From: Pegoplata infirma
Lineage: Eukaryota > Arthropoda > Insecta > Diptera > Anthomyiidae
Length of the DNA stretch: 64,000 bases
Reading direction: 5' to 3'
Assembly: GCA_963921195.1 (NCBI GenBank)
Contig: OY992540.1
Span: 174,439,896 to 174,503,895, forward strand
The notes below the pieces were generated by a model, which was given only the letters and a program-made list of their open reading frames with translations, was not told the DNA's origin and searched no databases. The position numbers and the translations under genes were made by a program. Shown one piece after another: positions 33,349-43,651 of this stretch (the stretch's first letter is position 1; the number at the start of each line of letters is the position of its first letter).

Positions 33349-34090
33349 TTTATACCCTACACCACTCTGTGGTACAGGGTATAATGAGTTTGTGCTGATG
33401 TTTGTAACTACCTAAAATATTGGTCCTAGATCCACCTTCAAGCATACCGATCGACTCAGGATCACTTTCTGAGTCGATTAAGCAATGTCCACCTGTCCAA
33501 GTAACGGTGTAAACACGATACAGGTCGCAATTATAAACCGATTTGACTTAAATTTGAAACTTAAGTTTCTGTTGGCCCAAGGACGAAGCCTATTGAAGCC
33601 TATTGAAATAACTCTAAAAACCGTTTTAAAACACGAAATTTGGCAGGTAATCGTGTTTTGTAGTCACAAATCACCATGCCGAATTTTAAAGCAATCGGAC
33701 CAGTTCTTCTTGTAGCCCCCATACAAACCACCTTTCCGATATTCACAAAATCTCTCAAATTTCATGAAAATCAAAAATATTTTATTAAAATATTGATTGT
33801 ATGTATTAAACGCGTACTTTAATAACCTTATCAAATTATTATCGGACCATTTTTGAACCTACATCCATATAAAAATTTCGCCCGATATTCAGTTAAAGCG
33901 GTGTATTTGAAACAAATAGAAGCCTAATTCACTAAAACTTGGTCTGTCTGTGTTTTTTTACACTTATTAAAGATTTAACAAAAAATAGATACCATCGGTC
34001 CATGTTTCAACTTGGGACCCATTTTCCGGGAAACGCCGGTGTAGGGTATTATATGGTCGGTATTGACCGACTATAACTTTTTTACTTGTT
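33349..34090 (-). mobile_element. mini-me-like subfamily B, full copy, minus strand
   Basis: On the plus strand the 3' end (ataccctacaccactctgtg) comes first and the 5' end (agggtattatatggtcggta, hairpin, then cttttttacttgtttca) last. It shares the interior with 13042-13880, but its (GTCY)n tract has shrunk to a few bases near 33487. The 76-codon frame is not a gene. Confidence 0.65.
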
Positions 34091-36030
34091 TCATTTGTTT
34101 TTGCCTACAAAATATTTTGAGTGTGGAAAATCAAAATCAAAAGTTGAAGAAATAGTGTCACTCTAATGCTGCATTAATAGTTTACATGTTTTGAGATGTA
34201 CCAACCGAATGAATCTGCGTATCAAGATATTTATGTATGTGTATGCAAAACGGTTAGTGATCAAGCCTTCTTTTTAATTTAATGCGAGTACGTCAATGTC
34301 AAGCAGTGATTTTATAATTTTTCTTAAACTTACCCCCTTTTTCTTAAGATCAATAGTGAAATGCATACAAACCTCATTGAGGGTAAATTTTCCCATGACC
34401 TCTTCAGTTTTTTGTTTTTTTCTTTTTTGCATACTTTCCAATCCTGCATAATAATATGCCTAGAACGTGTATTGTTCATTTGTAACTGTTTTCGTTCACT
34501 CTGCTGCCTGTGTGCCCTTTTTAATTTTAGTTGAAAATTAATTAAATAGTAAACCAACGAAATTTTTTTTAATTTGAATAGAGAAGGAAATTATTAGATC
34601 TGAATCTCTTTGATACGTGACAAACACCCAAACATAACTCAGCCTGACATCTGCTTGTGTATGGTATAACTATAGCATAATATATGTGTATATATGTGCG
34701 TATATAAGCACATACACATAGTTCCAAATACATGTAAATATATCCCAAGTCTTCTTTTTTTTTTAAATATGCAAATTTTTATTTTTTTTTAGTTTTCAAA
34801 TATAGGATTAGCAAAACAAAAAATAAAACTGTAACACAAATCATTTATTGCTTTTCAAAATACGGGTGTTTAAAGGGACATGCGTGATCTTAATAATACT
34901 AAAAAAAAACTAAGAGCATAATAGAAATGATGAATTTGCATTGTAATTCAAATTTTAACCTTTTTTTATTTAAACCTTTTCCTTATAAAGGCCTTCCTGT
35001 ATAAAGAATGCAAATAATATATATAGACCGTACCTTTGTCAATTCAAATGGTGTTTTTGCACACAATGGAAAAAAATTGCATATTTTCAATTTTATAACG
35101 AATTTTCTGAATTCAATAATCAATATTTTAATTATATGCATGCATATGCAGCAAATTTTATTATTATTGTTATTTTTGCGTATTGAAATTTGAATATTCA
35201 AATTATTTTTTGTTTGTGTACCTACGTGTGTATCTGAATCCTTTTTTGCCAATATACATGCATAGACTATTATTACAATTTCACAGGTAAAACATACTCG
35301 TTTAATTTGAATCCTTATAATCAGCATACACAGGATGTGAAAATTTACGGAAACATTTTACATGTGTAATTATAAAACTTTAGCGAGAGAAAATTTAATG
35401 TTTTAAATTCATCCCTTTTTTAGTAACAATATCAATTGGCACATTACTTTACACATAAGTACTTTCTTCAGCAATAAAATTGTATTTCCAATTATACGAT
35501 AACAGCAATACGAACGCGATATGACAATCCAATGACGCGGTCAGTCTTTTATTGGCAAACATAAAATAAAAAATTACCAACAAATAAATTTAAGCTGATA
35601 AATAACTTTCTTGATCATTATTCTATTAGAATATCAAGATTTTTAGTAGTAAAGAAAAATTACCTCGAACTAGATTAACCCTACTCAAATTATAAAATCG
35701 TCAACATCATTAGGTACACTAAAAATAAAATATAACAAACAACTGAAATGTAAGGAATACCAATTTGACCAAAGGGGTTCTACTGGCATGAAGTCTCAAA
35801 AAGCAAAAATAATTTTTAGTGGGCCATTTCCAATGGTAATTCTTTAATTTTATTTGATTATACGCAATTATAAATACGAAAAACTTGATAGTATTAGTGA
35901 AATTAACGAATTTATAAAAGCAAACGACGAAAAATTTTCATTCACGGGAATAAACTTCCTGCAACTTTCCCGCTACCCGCTCATAGGACGTCTTTTATAA
36001 GTGTCTTTGAATTTGGATTAAAATCGTGGA
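34091..36030. other. Non-coding; no gene recognised
   Basis: About 1.9 kb, likely old intergenic or intronic DNA. A 75-codon minus-strand frame at 34330-34557 is lysine/arginine-rich with no recognisable domain. A 114-codon minus-strand frame at 34983-35327 is isoleucine-rich AT translation. Neither is called. Confidence 0.45.
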
Positions 36031-36122
36031 TAGGTTAGGTTAGGGTGGCGGTTTTTTTTCGTTCAACTGTTGACACTTTCAAAAGTTTTTTTTTTCGTTC
36101 AACTGTTGACAAGTGTGGACGT

Positions 36123-36900
36123 TAGACTGCCCAGAAAAAAACAAAGTTGTTATTTTCTTGGGGGATACCTGCGAATTTTGTTCCTTTTTGTGCAAAAAAA
36201 TTTCGGTTTTTTTTGGGGATTTTTAAAATAATATCTAGAGGTCGCGATCTCGCGTTTTATAACGATTTATTTTTTTTGAGTTTTTTATTATTTTAAATTG
36301 TTAAATATGATTAATATGATAAAATATTAATAATTTCAGACAAAAAAAAATAAATTAAAAATTAAATATCGCTCATTCCATGAGATGTCTCCCAGCATCT
36401 AATCAAATGTTCTTTAATTTATTTGAAATTTCGCACACAGGTACACTATGGAGCAATTAAAATAAATTCGTTTTTAGTTTCGCGAAAATCCACGAATTCG
36501 CGAATATATTCGCGTTCGCGAATTCGTGGATTTTCGCGAAACTAAAAACGAATTTATTTTAATTGCTCCATAGTGTACCTGTGTGCGAAATTTCAAATAA
36601 ATTAAAGAACATTTGATTAGATGCTGGGAGACATCTCATGGAATGAGCGATATTTAATTTTTAATTTATTTTTTTTTTGTCTGAAATTATTAATATTTTA
36701 TCATATTAATCATATTTAACAATTTAAAATAATAAAAAACTCAAAAAAAAATAAATCGTTATAAAACGCGAGATCGCGACCTCTAGATATTATTTTAAAA
36801 ATCCCAAAAAAAAAACCGAAATTTTTTTGCACAAAAAGGAACAAAATTTGCGGGTATCCCCCAAGAAAATAAAAACTTCGCTTTTTTTCTGGGCAGTCTA
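36123..36900. mobile_element. Foldback element D (778 bp, 8-bp TSD) in the LOA-like 5' UTR
   Basis: A nearly perfect palindrome with arms of about 380 bp and almost no loop (centre near 36508, tcgcgaatatattcgcg). Termini are tagactgcccag and its complement. The exact 8-bp duplication gtggacgt is at 36115-36122 and 36901-36908. Arm identity is higher than in foldback A. It interrupts the 5' UTR of the LOA-like element about 70 bp from its start. Confidence 0.85.
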
Positions 36901-37006
36901 GTGGACGTGTTTTAATTTAACTCCGTGCTATTAATTGAATTACTGAAATTGTTCGTAATAGGTATTTTTGTGATATTTTCATTACCACATCAAGGAAAAT
37001 GAAAAT

Positions 37007-38208
37007 ATGGACACAAAGGATACCGATTTAATTCGAGGCTCTGCCTCACAAACTGCTGCAGGTCCTAGCACTGGTCTTAGGGCTGCGACCTTGAAGTCCG
37101 GCCTTGATTCTGGTAGGGGTGCTCAGCCTAATATTGGTGGTAAAAAGAAGAAGAAACTTAAGCCATCAAAGGGAACAAAGCTCTCCGAACGTGAGAGGGC
37201 GTCGCTATCATGGGCGAAAGGAGTCATTGAAGAACAGGACAAACTTTCGGCAATGCGCGCATCTGACAAACAGAGCGCTGTTTCGGCCTCGCCATCGAAG
37301 TCTGGTAAAAGGTTGCGCTCGCCCGACGAGAAACCTTTACCTAAGAGATCTAAGGTGACCGGCAACGTCTGGACTCAGTCTTTTAGTGAAGTGGTGAAAG
37401 GTAACTTCGTAAGGGCTGTGATAAACAGGCAAAATGGGGATTGTAGTATTCCAAGGGACAAGTGGAGTTTAGTTGAAACTAAATTACTACTACTACTGTC
37501 AACGCAGGTTGGTATCAGGGGCGAGTAAAACTCGTTGCTCTTGGGAACGAAAGTTCCGCAGAAGTGTTTAAGGTTCCCATTAGCCAAGTGGGAGAGTTGT
37601 GGAAAAACATGATATCCCCTCGCAACCCAGAGCTCATGCATGGATTCCAATGGCTGCAAGTGACACTGCGGTGATTCTAAAGATGATAAAAGTCTGCAAT
37701 CCGGACCTTCCAACTCAGAATTGGCAAATTGCCAGATTGGGTGAGATGGAGGGCGCTCGTCGTCAAGCTGTGGTCTTGGTTAATGAGGAATCGCTTCCGC
37801 TTTGAGCCAGGACTGACGGTATTATTAGATTTGGCTTTTTTCATATAAGAGTCAATATCTACAAGGGCGACCAGAAGCCTATTTTGGACGCAGCCAAGCC
37901 AGTGGCAAAGCCGGCTGGGGAGGAGAATCTGGAAAAGGTTGATATTCAGCTGACCGATTCTAGGCTGATGGGAGATGCATCTGGCATTTTTGAAACCGAA
38001 TCTGGTAACGAATGAGACCTCTGTGATGGCACGGAGGATAAAGCTGATGCCACGATGGGTGACATTCAGGACGAGGCCCATGCAGTGAGGAATTCGGAGA
38101 CTTCTGTTGCCTCCGATTCAGAACAGATGGGACACACACGGTGGTGGAAAGGATGGTGGAAAAAAGCAAGATGTTGCGGTTCCTACAAATAAACCTCCAT
38201 CACTGTAA
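37007..38208 (+). pseudogene. LOA-like ORF1 (nucleic-acid-binding gag-like), broken
   Basis: Starts at an ATG after a short leader (gaaaatgaaaatatgg). The first ~160 residues are open: a Ser/Ala/Gly-rich N-terminus, a basic KKKKKLK segment near residue 47, and a second basic patch (KPLPKRSK) near 108. A deletion after VETKL then shifts the frame. The remaining pieces match ORF1 of the 60-kb copy, including a HAWIPM region and a QNWQIARLGE region. One of two acidic repeats present in that copy is deleted here. ORF1 proteins of such elements bind RNA and act as chaperones; no CCHC knuckle is visible. The sequence continues to the NKPPSL-type end, overlapping the start of ORF2. Confidence 0.65.
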
Positions 38209-41200
38209 GGCAGCCTCAGTTGCACTCTTGCTGCGCCTGACGACAGGAGCAGTTGACTTGGTTTTTATCCAAGAATCCTGGGTGCGGGGTGGCAGGATTT
38301 GCGGATTGAAGACCTCTGGGTTTAAGTTCGCCTGCATCTTGGCGAAAAATGGCTTAAATATATTCTTTTTATCAACTTTTAGTGATATGGATGTTACAGC
38401 GGCTAGCTTAGAGCTTAATGGGAAGTCTATTTTGATCGCCTCTGCGTATTTTCCTAATCCGGGGCCAATACCCCCGGAGAAGGTTGGCGGTCTGATTCGG
38501 GAGTCTGAATCTAGGGGACACCAGTTAATAGTGTGCTGTGATGCTAATGCACATCATTCGATATGGGAAAGTACAGACACAAATGATAGAGGCTAATCAC
38601 TTTTGGAGTTTTTGTTAAGCACTAACCTGTATATTTGTAACAAGGGTAGTGAACCAACTTTCGTTACAAGTACGCGGAAGAGATTCTTGACGTAACACTT
38701 GTATCAGATACATTGTCTGATAGAATTGATGACTGGAGAGTTTTGGAAGACCATTCTTTCTGAGATCATTGCTACATTGAGTTTTTACTCAGGGAGCGTG
38801 CCCCGGTTGAGACAGTCTCCAGAAATCTGAGGAGAACACACTGGGTGAAATATAGGGAGACTTTTTCTTTGCTTTTGGTGAAGTACCCTTATCTGAACCG
38901 CATAGTCTGGCGGAAATTGATATAGGTACCTGGATGCGTCTTGCCCTTCTGCAAAGCCTAGAGGGGAAAAACACCTTGGTGGTCAAATGAGTTGCAGACG
39001 AGCAGAGATTCCTGCAGAAAGCTCTTTAATAAGGCTAAATTTTCAAGAGCGGACGAGGACTGGTCTGCATACAGGCTGCAACTTAAGAGTTATAAGAAGA
39101 TGATCAGAAATGCAAAATGTGATTCTTGGAAAAACTTCTGTGGAAACATAGAAGACGTTTCTGAGGCATCCAGGCTGCGCAAGGTTCTGGCTTCTTCACC
39201 TTGCACTCTGGGATACCTGAAAGATCCTAATGGGGTGTGGTCTTCCTCCAGTGGAGAGTCGCTGGATCTCCTTTTAAACACGCATTTTCCGGGCAATTCC
39301 ATGAAGCCGTTTCAAGCTTTGGAACGTTCTGACGCCCAAGCATCTGAAATTGCTTCGGAAATAATAAATATGCCAACAATAATCTGGGCGATAAAAAGCT
39401 TCAGGCCCTATAAATCCCGGGACCTGATGGTATAATCCCGGCTGAGTTGCAGCAAGTGTCGGACTATATAGCCCTGTTGCTGTATAATCTATACACAGCA
39501 TGCATCAACTGGTCGTATATTCCTTTAAAATGGAGGGATACCAGAGTCGTCTTTATCCCGAAGGCTGGGAAAAGTTTCCACACAGCTCCGAAGGATTTCA
39601 GGCCAATTAGTCTGTCTTCTTTTTTGTTAAAGACAATGGAACGAATGATAGACTCATATTTGCGTAGAGCGATTGACCCGAGGTTGCTTTAGACAAAGCA
39701 ACATGCATACAGCAAGGGTAGATCAACGGAAACAGCTCTGCATGAGCTCGTTGGTACAATCGAGAGATCGCTTTCGGTAAGGGAGTACACTGTGGTGGCC
39801 TTTCATGATATAGATGGTGCATTTAATAATGTCATCTCAGACTCGATAATTTTGGCATTGTCTGGTCTGGGAGTAAAGCGTGGGATCGTTTTGATGGTGG
39901 AAAGCCTACTTGCCAATAGACACATAACGTCTCAATTTGGAGCATCCGTCATATCTCGATTTGTCAATAGGGGCACACCACAAGGAGGTTTTTTTTCGCC
40001 GTTTCTTTAGAACCTGGCACTGAACTCAATGCTGCTATCTCTAGAAGCACGTGGTTGTCACGTTATCGCATATGCTGACGATGTCGCGATAGCGGTAAAG
40101 GGGAAGCATCAGCCAACTTTGAGGGACATTCTTCAGGGTTCTCTGAAAGATCTGTCTGAATGGGCAAGAGACTGTAGGCTAGGAGTTAATTCAAGTAAAA
40201 CAGACCTTGTTTTGTTTACAAGGAAAAATAAGATTCCTGCTTTTGATCCTATTTCTCTGGACAGCACTGAAATCATCTTCTCAGAAGGAGCGAAGTATCT
40301 TGGAGTATTTCTAGATTGGAACTTGAATTTCAGGCGTAATATTGAGGAACGGGTGAGAAAAGCAACGATTGCTTTATATTCCTGTAAAAGGGCCATTGGA
40401 AAACGATGGGGTTTTAGCCCTCAAGTCGTTCATTGGATCTATACAGCAGTGGTGCGTCCAATTTTGCTGTATGGAATCATTGTCTGGTGGCCTGCTTTAG
40501 AAAGAAAAGCGAACTGTGTCTTTAACACGAAGGTACAGAGAATGGCGTCGATGTGCATCACTGGTGCTCTTCGTACTACACCTTCGGCTGCATTAGAAAT
40601 CCTCCTTCACCTGATACCATTGGACATATTAGGTAGGCGGTATGCGGCTGCGTCGGCAATTCGACTTAATAGCACGCTGCAATGGAGGAGCAGCGATTGT
40701 GGCTATAGCGCGATCTTGAAGAAGATAACAATACCACAAAATGTGGACTGTGCTCCCTCTTTGAGCCTCTTTGAGCGCCACTTTACCACTATGATACCAT
40801 CCAGAGAGTCTTGGATGGGGGACATTCCGGGTAGTGGAGCCAGATAAATCGAGGCTGCACGAACAAGTGGGCTTTGGAGTCTATTCGGAAGAGCCAGATC
40901 ATTGCAGTGCTTACCTGGCAGAGATGCTGGCAATAAAGGAAGTGGCTGACTGGTTGAGCTGCAATGTATTGTCTATAACCGCAGTCAACATCTATACTGA
41001 CAGTCAAGCGGCGGTGAAGTCCCTTGATTCAATGTTTCTGAAAACAAGATCTGCCCTTAACTGCCGCACGTCTTTAAATGAGATGGCCAAGCAGTTTAAC
41101 ATGCGACTCATATGGATCCCAGGGCACAGAGACATTCCAGGGAATTGCAAAGCCGATGAGCTTGCAAGACTAGGAACTACCTTACAGGTTCCAACAGAAT

Positions 41201-41647
41201 TGGAATGTGTTGGTATGCCTCTAGAAACTTGCAAGCAAAACCTACGGCTTTGTTCTGCGACGGAGACCAAGCAAAGGTGGGCAAATGGATGGACGTGTGA
41301 GACAACACGACTGATTTGGCCTTCTCTTAATCAGGGTCGCACAAGTTAGCTGATATCGCTTCCAAGAGGAGAGATTTCGACGGTGGTTTCTATAATTACA
41401 CTGTCTTATAGGGAAGCACGCAGAGCGGTTAAGTGTGCCGTCGAATGACTTTTGCCGAAGTTGTATGGATGAGGAGGAGTTGGAAACTATCGAACACTTT
41501 ATTTGCCATCGTCCGGCACTTTCTGGTCAGAGACTTGCTTCACTGGGATCTAGGGAGCTGAACGATCTTTCTGATTTGTCGGATGTCAAAATTCAACATC
41601 TAAGGAGTTTCATAAGAAGCTCAAACTGGTTTAACGACAGGGACTAG
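38171..41647 (+). pseudogene. LOA-like ORF2 (endonuclease-RT-RNase H), broken
   Basis: Starts at MLRFLQINLHHC, the usual beginning of an APE-type endonuclease, and ends at the FNDRD stop. Recognisable pieces in order: endonuclease motifs (QINLHH; FIQESWV; DANAHH), the RT finger (IPLKWRDTRVVFIPKAGK near 39520), DIDGAFNN near 39805, GTPQGG near 39975, YADDVAIA near 40070, an RNase H DSQAA block near 41000, GHRDIPGNCKADELA near 41125, and a Cys/His motif CRSCMDEEELETIEHFICH near 41453. Frames change several times, an endonuclease-region segment is deleted near 38325, an internal stop falls at about 38594, and the RNase H first-Asp segment is lost near 40845. It cannot encode a working protein. 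Confidence 0.75.
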
Positions 41648-41689
41648 TAGGGAACCTATTACAGTCCCGTGGTATCACAAAGGAGCTCA

Positions 41690-41745
41690 GAGTCTACGTG
41701 TGTTGAAGTAAAACGTCAGCAGCCACTTACAACCTAACCTAACCT
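41690..41745 (+). promoter_or_regulatory. LOA-like 3' terminal hairpin and AACCT tail
   Basis: The block agtctacgtgtgttgaagta then aaacgtcagcagccacttac precedes a tail of about three AACCT units. In other copies the stem is tgacgt-aaa-acgtca; here one base is changed (tgaagt). Such 3' stem-loops plus short tandem tails are recognition sites for the element's own RT in related elements. Confidence 0.55.
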
Positions 41746-41753
41746 AGGGTGGC

Positions 41754-42115
41754 TGTGCCAGATGAGCATTCCGCATAGACCAATTAGTCTAAGCGATACC
41801 ACAAAACTTTTTTCGCTTATCGATGTAAACTAAACACATTGACCTTCAGTGCGAATTGCTTTAAACTTTTCAGGTCTATCTCGTAATTTCCTCCAAAGTC
41901 TCGAACTGTGAACTCCCTATAATTGATAGTCGAGTTCGTGCCAAAGCCGGCAGCTTTCGTTCATGTTTTTGGCATGTTTCCCGACAAGACAGTGTACCGT
42001 TATTAAACCTTGCCACATACGACATTCTATTCTTGTAAGTGAAAGTATATATTCGGTTTATACGACTTGACCCAAGTTCTATCCATCTTCGATTTACCTT
42101 GGCGACTCTAAAACT
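41754..42115 (-). pseudogene. Older LOA-like element, 3' part, opposite strand
   Basis: Minus-strand reading yields fragments matching the C-terminal region of LOA-like ORF2 (an ITxHCLVGKHAKxMN-like block near 41960-42015, then SCRLW). They are followed by a 3' UTR ending atctggcacagccaccct. The AACCT tail of this older element is on the other side of the 36.05-41.75-kb insertion, at 36031-36044 (aggttaggtta on the plus strand). The younger element landed at the tail junction. Stops are frequent. Confidence 0.6.
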
Positions 42116-42239
42116 GCTTTAGGCAAACATCGTTAAGTAATGGGAATGTTTGCTCTTCCAAATTTCAAAAATGTTGAATATTGTTTATTTTATTGCATTT
42201 TTAAAAAGACACTTGTCATTGGACCACCACTCATTTTAA

Positions 42240-42537
42240 GGCGCGTTTAGACGGGAAAGAAAATCCCTATATTTAAAGTAAAATACAACTCTGTGGTAAT
42301 ATACTTTTTTTACTTTAAAAGTTGTTGTGTCAAATCTCATTTCTTTAATACTTGTTTTTGCTTACAATTTTCATTATAATATTATTTGTTTTCGCACATT
42401 TAGTAGATTGGAAACCGTATTAAAGTAAATAAAAAATATATAATAAAACTTTATTTGACATTCCAATTTTAAAAGTTACCACAGAGTTGTTTTTTACTTT
42501 GAATCTAGGGGAATTCTCTCTCGTATAATTACGCCTT
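42240..42537. mobile_element. Possible MITE with inverted ends, ~300 bp
   Basis: Inverted blocks aaagtaaaatacaactctgtggtaa (about 42277-42301) and its near complement at about 42477-42503, extended outwards by ggcgcgtttagacg / cgtataattacgcc. The TSD is unclear. No coding. Confidence 0.45.
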
Positions 42538-42589
42538 TATGGTGTTCTAGTCCAATATATTGATACGTTACAAATATATGAAAGGCTTA

Positions 42590-43651
42590 TTGACATTGGT
42601 TGGTCTGGGAGTAAAGCGTGGGATCGTTTTAATGTTGGAAGACCTACTTGCCAATAGACGTATAACGTCTGAATTGAAAGCGTCTGTTATCTGTAGAAGT
42701 ACGTTGTTGTCATCTTGCAACATTGAGAGACATTCTTCACTGCAATGGTGGAGCAGCGATTGTGACCATATTGAATCTTGAAGAAGATGAAAATACCACC
42801 AAATGTGGACTGTGCTCCCTCTATGAGCCTTTTTGAGCGCCACTTTACCAACATGACACCATCCGGGCAGCCTTGGATGATGGCATTCCGTATAGTGGAT
42901 TCACCATTGATATTTACACAGATGGATCGATGCTGCACGAGCAAGTGGGCTTTGTAGTCTATTCGGAAGAGCTTGGATTGATCCTAGCTCGAAGATTTCC
43001 TGATCGTTGAAGTGTTTACCAGCCAGAGATGCTGGCAATAAAGGAAGTAGCTGACTGGTTGGGTTGCAATGTCTTGTCGACAACACCAGCAACATCTATT
43101 CTGACAGTCAAGCCGCGGTCAAGTTTCTGGAGTCCATGTTTCTGAAAACGTAATTCGACTCAAATGGATTCCAGGGCACAGATACATTCCAGAAAATTGA
43201 AAAGCCGATGAGCATTCAAGACTGGGAACTACCTTACAGGTTCCAACAGAATCGGAATGTTTTTGTATACCTCTAGAAACTTGCAAGCAAAATCTACGGC
43301 TTTGTTCCGCGACGGAGACTAATCAGAGATGGGCAATTGGATTGACGTGTTAGACAACACGGCAGATCTGGCCTTCGCTTCCAAGAGGAGAGATTTCGAC
43401 AGTGGTAATTACCGGACACTGTGTTATAGTGAAACATGTAGTCAAATGACTTTTGCCAGAGTTGTATAGATGAAGGGGAGTTGATAACTATCGAGCACTT
43501 CATCTGGAAGGAGTTTCATAAGAAGCTCAAATTGGTTTAACGGCTGGCACCAGTAGGGAAACCTATTACAGTCCCGTGGAATCACAATGGACCTCAGAGT
43601 CTACGTGTGCTGACGTAAAACGTCAGCAGCCACTTACAACCTAACCTATTG
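42590..43651 (+). pseudogene. LOA-like relic with internal deletions
   Basis: Begins in the RT domain (tggtctgggagtaaagcg) and jumps by deletion to the post-RT region (gcaatggtggagcagcg), then to RNase H pieces. The reading restarts near 42900 (YTDGSMLHEQVGF-like) and 43020 (PEMLAIKEVADWL-like). It ends with the family 3' UTR and two AACCT units at 43638-43649. Stops and frameshifts occur throughout. 5' boundary about 42590. Confidence 0.7.

Larger units (their letters stand above)
36050..41745 (+). mobile_element. LOA-like non-LTR retrotransposon, near full-length, decayed
   Basis: Bounded by a 9-bp duplication tagggtggc (36041-36049 and 41745-41753, overlapping the last tail base). Order: a 5' UTR with two direct copies of ttttcgttcaactgttgac, a nested foldback at 36123-36900, ORF1 (37007 to ~38208), ORF2 (38171-41647), then a 3' UTR with hairpin and an AACCT-repeat tail. 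Both ORFs carry frameshifts, stops and deletions relative to the copy at 55.9-60.5 kb. The clade call (LOA/I-group) rests on the order of endonuclease, RT and RNase H domains. Confidence 0.75.

Noticed and set aside
34330..34557. 75-codon basic minus-strand frame that looks protein-like
   Set aside because: No recognisable family, no splice-flanked exon evidence and no neighbouring coding signal; left uncalled.
36031..36044. TTAGG-like repeats as a true telomere or interstitial telomere
   Set aside because: Only about two units, and they fit as the tail of the older minus-strand LOA-like element.
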